Source: Chelonoidis abingdonii
Lineage: Eukaryota > Chordata > Testudines > Testudinidae
DNA length: 64,000 nt
Assembly (NCBI RefSeq): GCF_003597395.2
Contig: NC_133773.1
Location: 128,156,552 to 128,220,551 of the forward strand
Reading direction: 5' to 3'
In this document: in pieces, positions 61,496 through 64,000 of the stretch
How the letters are laid out: the number at the start of each line of letters is the position of its first letter
Position numbering within the stretch: position 1 is the stretch's first letter
The notes under the pieces: model-generated
What the model was told of the DNA's origin: nothing
Seen by the model: the letters and a program-made list of their open reading frames with translations, nothing else
Databases searched by the model: none
Program-made: the position numbers and the translations under genes

Positions 61496-62321
61496 TGTTT
61501 ATACACAGTCGTAGCCTTAGGGCATTTACAAATGTATCACTCATTTAGGACTGGATCCTCAAAGGATCTGGATTTCAGTGAGAATTTGGACCCTAAATAA
61601 CTCTGAGGATCAGAGTCTGACTACTCAGTATAGTGTTCATCACTGTACTTCTCTTGGCAGGATTTTCAGGATTGGACCCTTAATCCGACACTAGGGGTCC
61701 AGTCAAACATATAATTCACTGGACCTTTAAGTGAGTCGTGGTGGTGGTGGCGGCGAAAGGGCTTGCAGAGGAAGTATGTTATGGAAGGATTTAAATGACA
61801 AGAGGGAGGTCACTTGGCTAAAACAAAATTAGAGCAATAACCCTAGCATGCCCAATCTCAAAGGCTATTTAGGGGCAAAACCAATTTAACTACTGCTATG
61901 GAGTTGGTGACAACTTAAGCTGTTGTTGTATAGCAAACAGCCACTACCAAGTACCATTGAGGAAGGCTTTAAAAAAAATTTAATAGACTGTTGGGTCAAA
62001 TGCGAAGGTGCTAAACTAGTTGACTAGAAATAGAGAATTGAACCACACGGCAAAAAAGTAATTCTTCCCTTGGGAAGACTTAATCAAGTCCAAACAGAAT
62101 GTTTTCTGACTGATGACCAAGTACAAATTTATTTTTAAGTGCTGTAATTGACTCTGTTCTCATTACTTTTGTGGGGGCAGTTCACTTTTCTTTTCTTCTT
62201 TTTTTTTTCCAAACAATTATGCTCTTTCTATGACTGATAGAATAATGAAACTCAACTCATATCAGAATGAAAGCATTATGAATTGACAACGTTATGTGAC
62301 ACTCTACATATTGGGCCTATG
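61496..62321. other. Intergenic, nothing firmly recognised
   Basis: Contains GGACTGGATCCTCAAAGGAT at 61550 and similar phrases of ancient palindromic repeats, too decayed to bound. No gene. Confidence 0.45.
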
Positions 62322-62445
62322 TAGGGTGACCAGATGTCCTGATTTTATAGGGATTGTCCTAATATTCGGGGCTTTTTCTTATATAGGTGTCTATTACTCC
62401 CCATCCCCTGTCCCAATTTTTCACACTTGCTATCTGGTCACCCTA
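62322..62445. mobile_element. Complete 124-bp MITE
   Basis: Ends TAGGGTGACCAGAT and ATCTGGTCACCCTA are perfect 14-bp inverted repeats. The interior (GGGGCTTTTTCTTATATAGG, TCCCAATTTTTCACACTTGC) matches a very common turtle MITE. If the terminal TA is the target duplication it would be Tc1/mariner-like; that choice is open. Confidence 0.85.
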
Positions 62446-64000
62446 GTCTTGTGAGTTATAAATGACCTTTCTTATTAAGGGATTTTATTTAAACTACTTG
62501 GGTGGCAGGAAACAGTGGTTCTTGAACTTATAAGAATATTCTTAGATGACTTTTGTTTTCTATACTTAAATTTTGTAATGGTAGAAAGTAGCATTTTGCA
62601 ATATTTTGTACTATATGTTTGCAATCTTTATTTGCTATACAAAGATGATGATGTAGTATTGCTGTGTGGCGATAGGCCTTGATCCAAATCTCAGTGAGTC
62701 AGTGGGAATCTTTCTGTTGATGTATGTGGGCTTTACAGTGGGCCCATAAACTGCTGCCATGTTCCACTCCAGAGGCGGGTGCAGTTCAGTGATGGGGGAA
62801 GTGATCTTTACATAGATTGTATGGCCCTTGGGCTAAGAAATACTATAAAACTGCACATGCCTGTGATTGGTCCCGATTTGTATTGCAGTAGTGCTTAAGG
62901 GCCCCAGTCATGGGACTGGCCCCATTGGGCTAGTCCTGGTATAAACACTGAACACACACATGGTGCCTGCCCTGAAGTGCTTACAATCTAAGAGAAAAGA
63001 TGATGGGTGGATGCAGTAAACAGACAAGGGAGCTTGATGTAACAATGAGACAATACTTCTCACCATGAGACTCCATCACAGCATACCAGCTGACTAACCT
63101 TTGTTGTATAATATCATGTGTTTACCTGGATGCTGCCATCTCCTTCCTGTCATCTGCTCATGCTCCAGTAAGCCAAAACTGCTGTTTCTTTGCCCTTTAG
63201 CAGCGTAATGCCCCCACTCCACAAATCAGCAGCAGCATGAAAGGGTCTGCCCAACCCCGGTTTGAGGGTGATCAGTGTGGGGAGCTGGCCCTAGAGCTGA
63301 GGGGAGGAAATCCCACCACAACTCCCTGCTGCCAGCCTGCTCCCCATTGCAGGGGAAGGATGCTACTCCTAACAGAAGCTCAGATCTGCCCAGATGGAGA
63401 TGGGAATGATTCTGGCCCAATCAGCGGATGTAGGGTGTGGCTGGAGAGGGAAGGCAGGTGTACTCAGGCCTTACTGCTGTAGTAGCTGCGGCCACTGAAG
63501 GTAGCGGGCTCAACAACAGCCTTAACACAGGGCCAAGGGACTGTCCTGGGGACTCCTGTCAGGGGTATAGCTCTGGCCAGGCTGAAGGAGGAATCCAGAT
63601 TCTGCAAAGGAGTCCTGACCTTCCTGGTGACAGCAGATGGCAGATGATGCAGTAGAGACTGGGACTTGCTGGGGCAGTGTGAGCAGAGATGGGCACTAAT
63701 GGCCTGTGCACGGGACAGAAGGTGCTCTTGGTTGGGTTGGAGGGTGTAACCTGCGTATCAAGGTGGTAGTTGTGCTATTGTGGGAGAGAGAGGAAGTTGT
63801 GTGACAGCCCAATGATCCCTTGTACTAACTGAGAGTACGTCTTCCCCCAGATAAGTACTGGTTTATATCCACGTGCAGTTTCTACTTCGGGGGTAAATTC
63901 ATGCCTCCTCAACAGCTGTAATGGGGGAAATGAAGGGTTTGGGCCTAGAGGGAGATGAAAGTGATTCTCTCAGGCAGGTAGTTTGGGATCAACTTAATGG
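62446..64000. other. Intergenic right edge
   Basis: At 62940-63060 an ancient SINE-like segment (GGTGCCTGCCCTGAAGTGCT, TACAATCTAAGAGAAAAGAT). From about 63180 GC content rises, but no splice-bounded coding segment or FGFR3-like reading is visible on either strand. The open frames at 63226-63655 overlap on both strands and are unassigned. Confidence 0.45.

Overview
The window is vertebrate nuclear DNA, most probably from a cryptodiran (hidden-necked) turtle. The host call rests on repeats: a tRNA-derived SINE with a CR1-type tail at 40462-40650 that I recognise as the turtle Cry-type family, CR1 LINE tails of the kind common in turtles, DIRS-like retrotransposons, and several non-autonomous DNA transposons that recur in turtle genomes. 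This is recognition from memory; no search was run.

The only host gene I can support is LETM1 (mitochondrial inner-membrane leucine zipper/EF-hand protein), on the + strand. Eleven coding exons lie between 3264 and 42863, all bounded by AG/GT. They join in frame into 562 codons plus a stop, covering the transmembrane segment through the C-terminus. The first exons (N-terminus, transit peptide, promoter) lie left of the window. The 3' UTR starts at 42864 and may run to a poly(A) signal at 47243 or stop at an earlier one. Human LETM1 has FGFR3 as its 3' neighbour; nothing from FGFR3 is visible by 64000, so the right quarter is treated as intergenic.

The rest is layered transposon remains in introns and intergenic DNA. 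1-235: inverted terminal repeat of a DIRS-like element. 6069-6530: two palindromic MITE-like elements. 7890-15621: a decayed DIRS element (gag-like zinc finger, RT, RNase H, tyrosine-recombinase-like end) interrupted by a 1.95 kb DNA transposon and two pogo/Tigger-like MITEs. 16670-17433: a hAT-like element with a perfect 8-bp target duplication and a G-rich minisatellite. 18364-19205: antisense CR1. 34893-36559: a fold-back hAT element whose two long arms both carry the same transposase C-terminal segment. 40462-42622: a turtle SINE, then a second 1.95 kb element ending 91 bp before the last LETM1 exon.

Right of LETM1, 47414-50215 is a compact 2.8 kb DIRS-like element keeping both inverted terminal repeats, a gag-like remnant and a recognisable internal complementary region, but no RT, RNase H or recombinase. 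From 50216 to the end are old repeats: MIR-like SINE cores, palindromic amniote repeats, an antisense CR1 RT fragment (52800-53110), and a sense CR1 (58040-61495) split by a 1.5 kb insertion. No CRISPR array, rRNA, functional tRNA or microbial system is present. The most unusual things here are transposon architectures and their nesting, not a new pathway.
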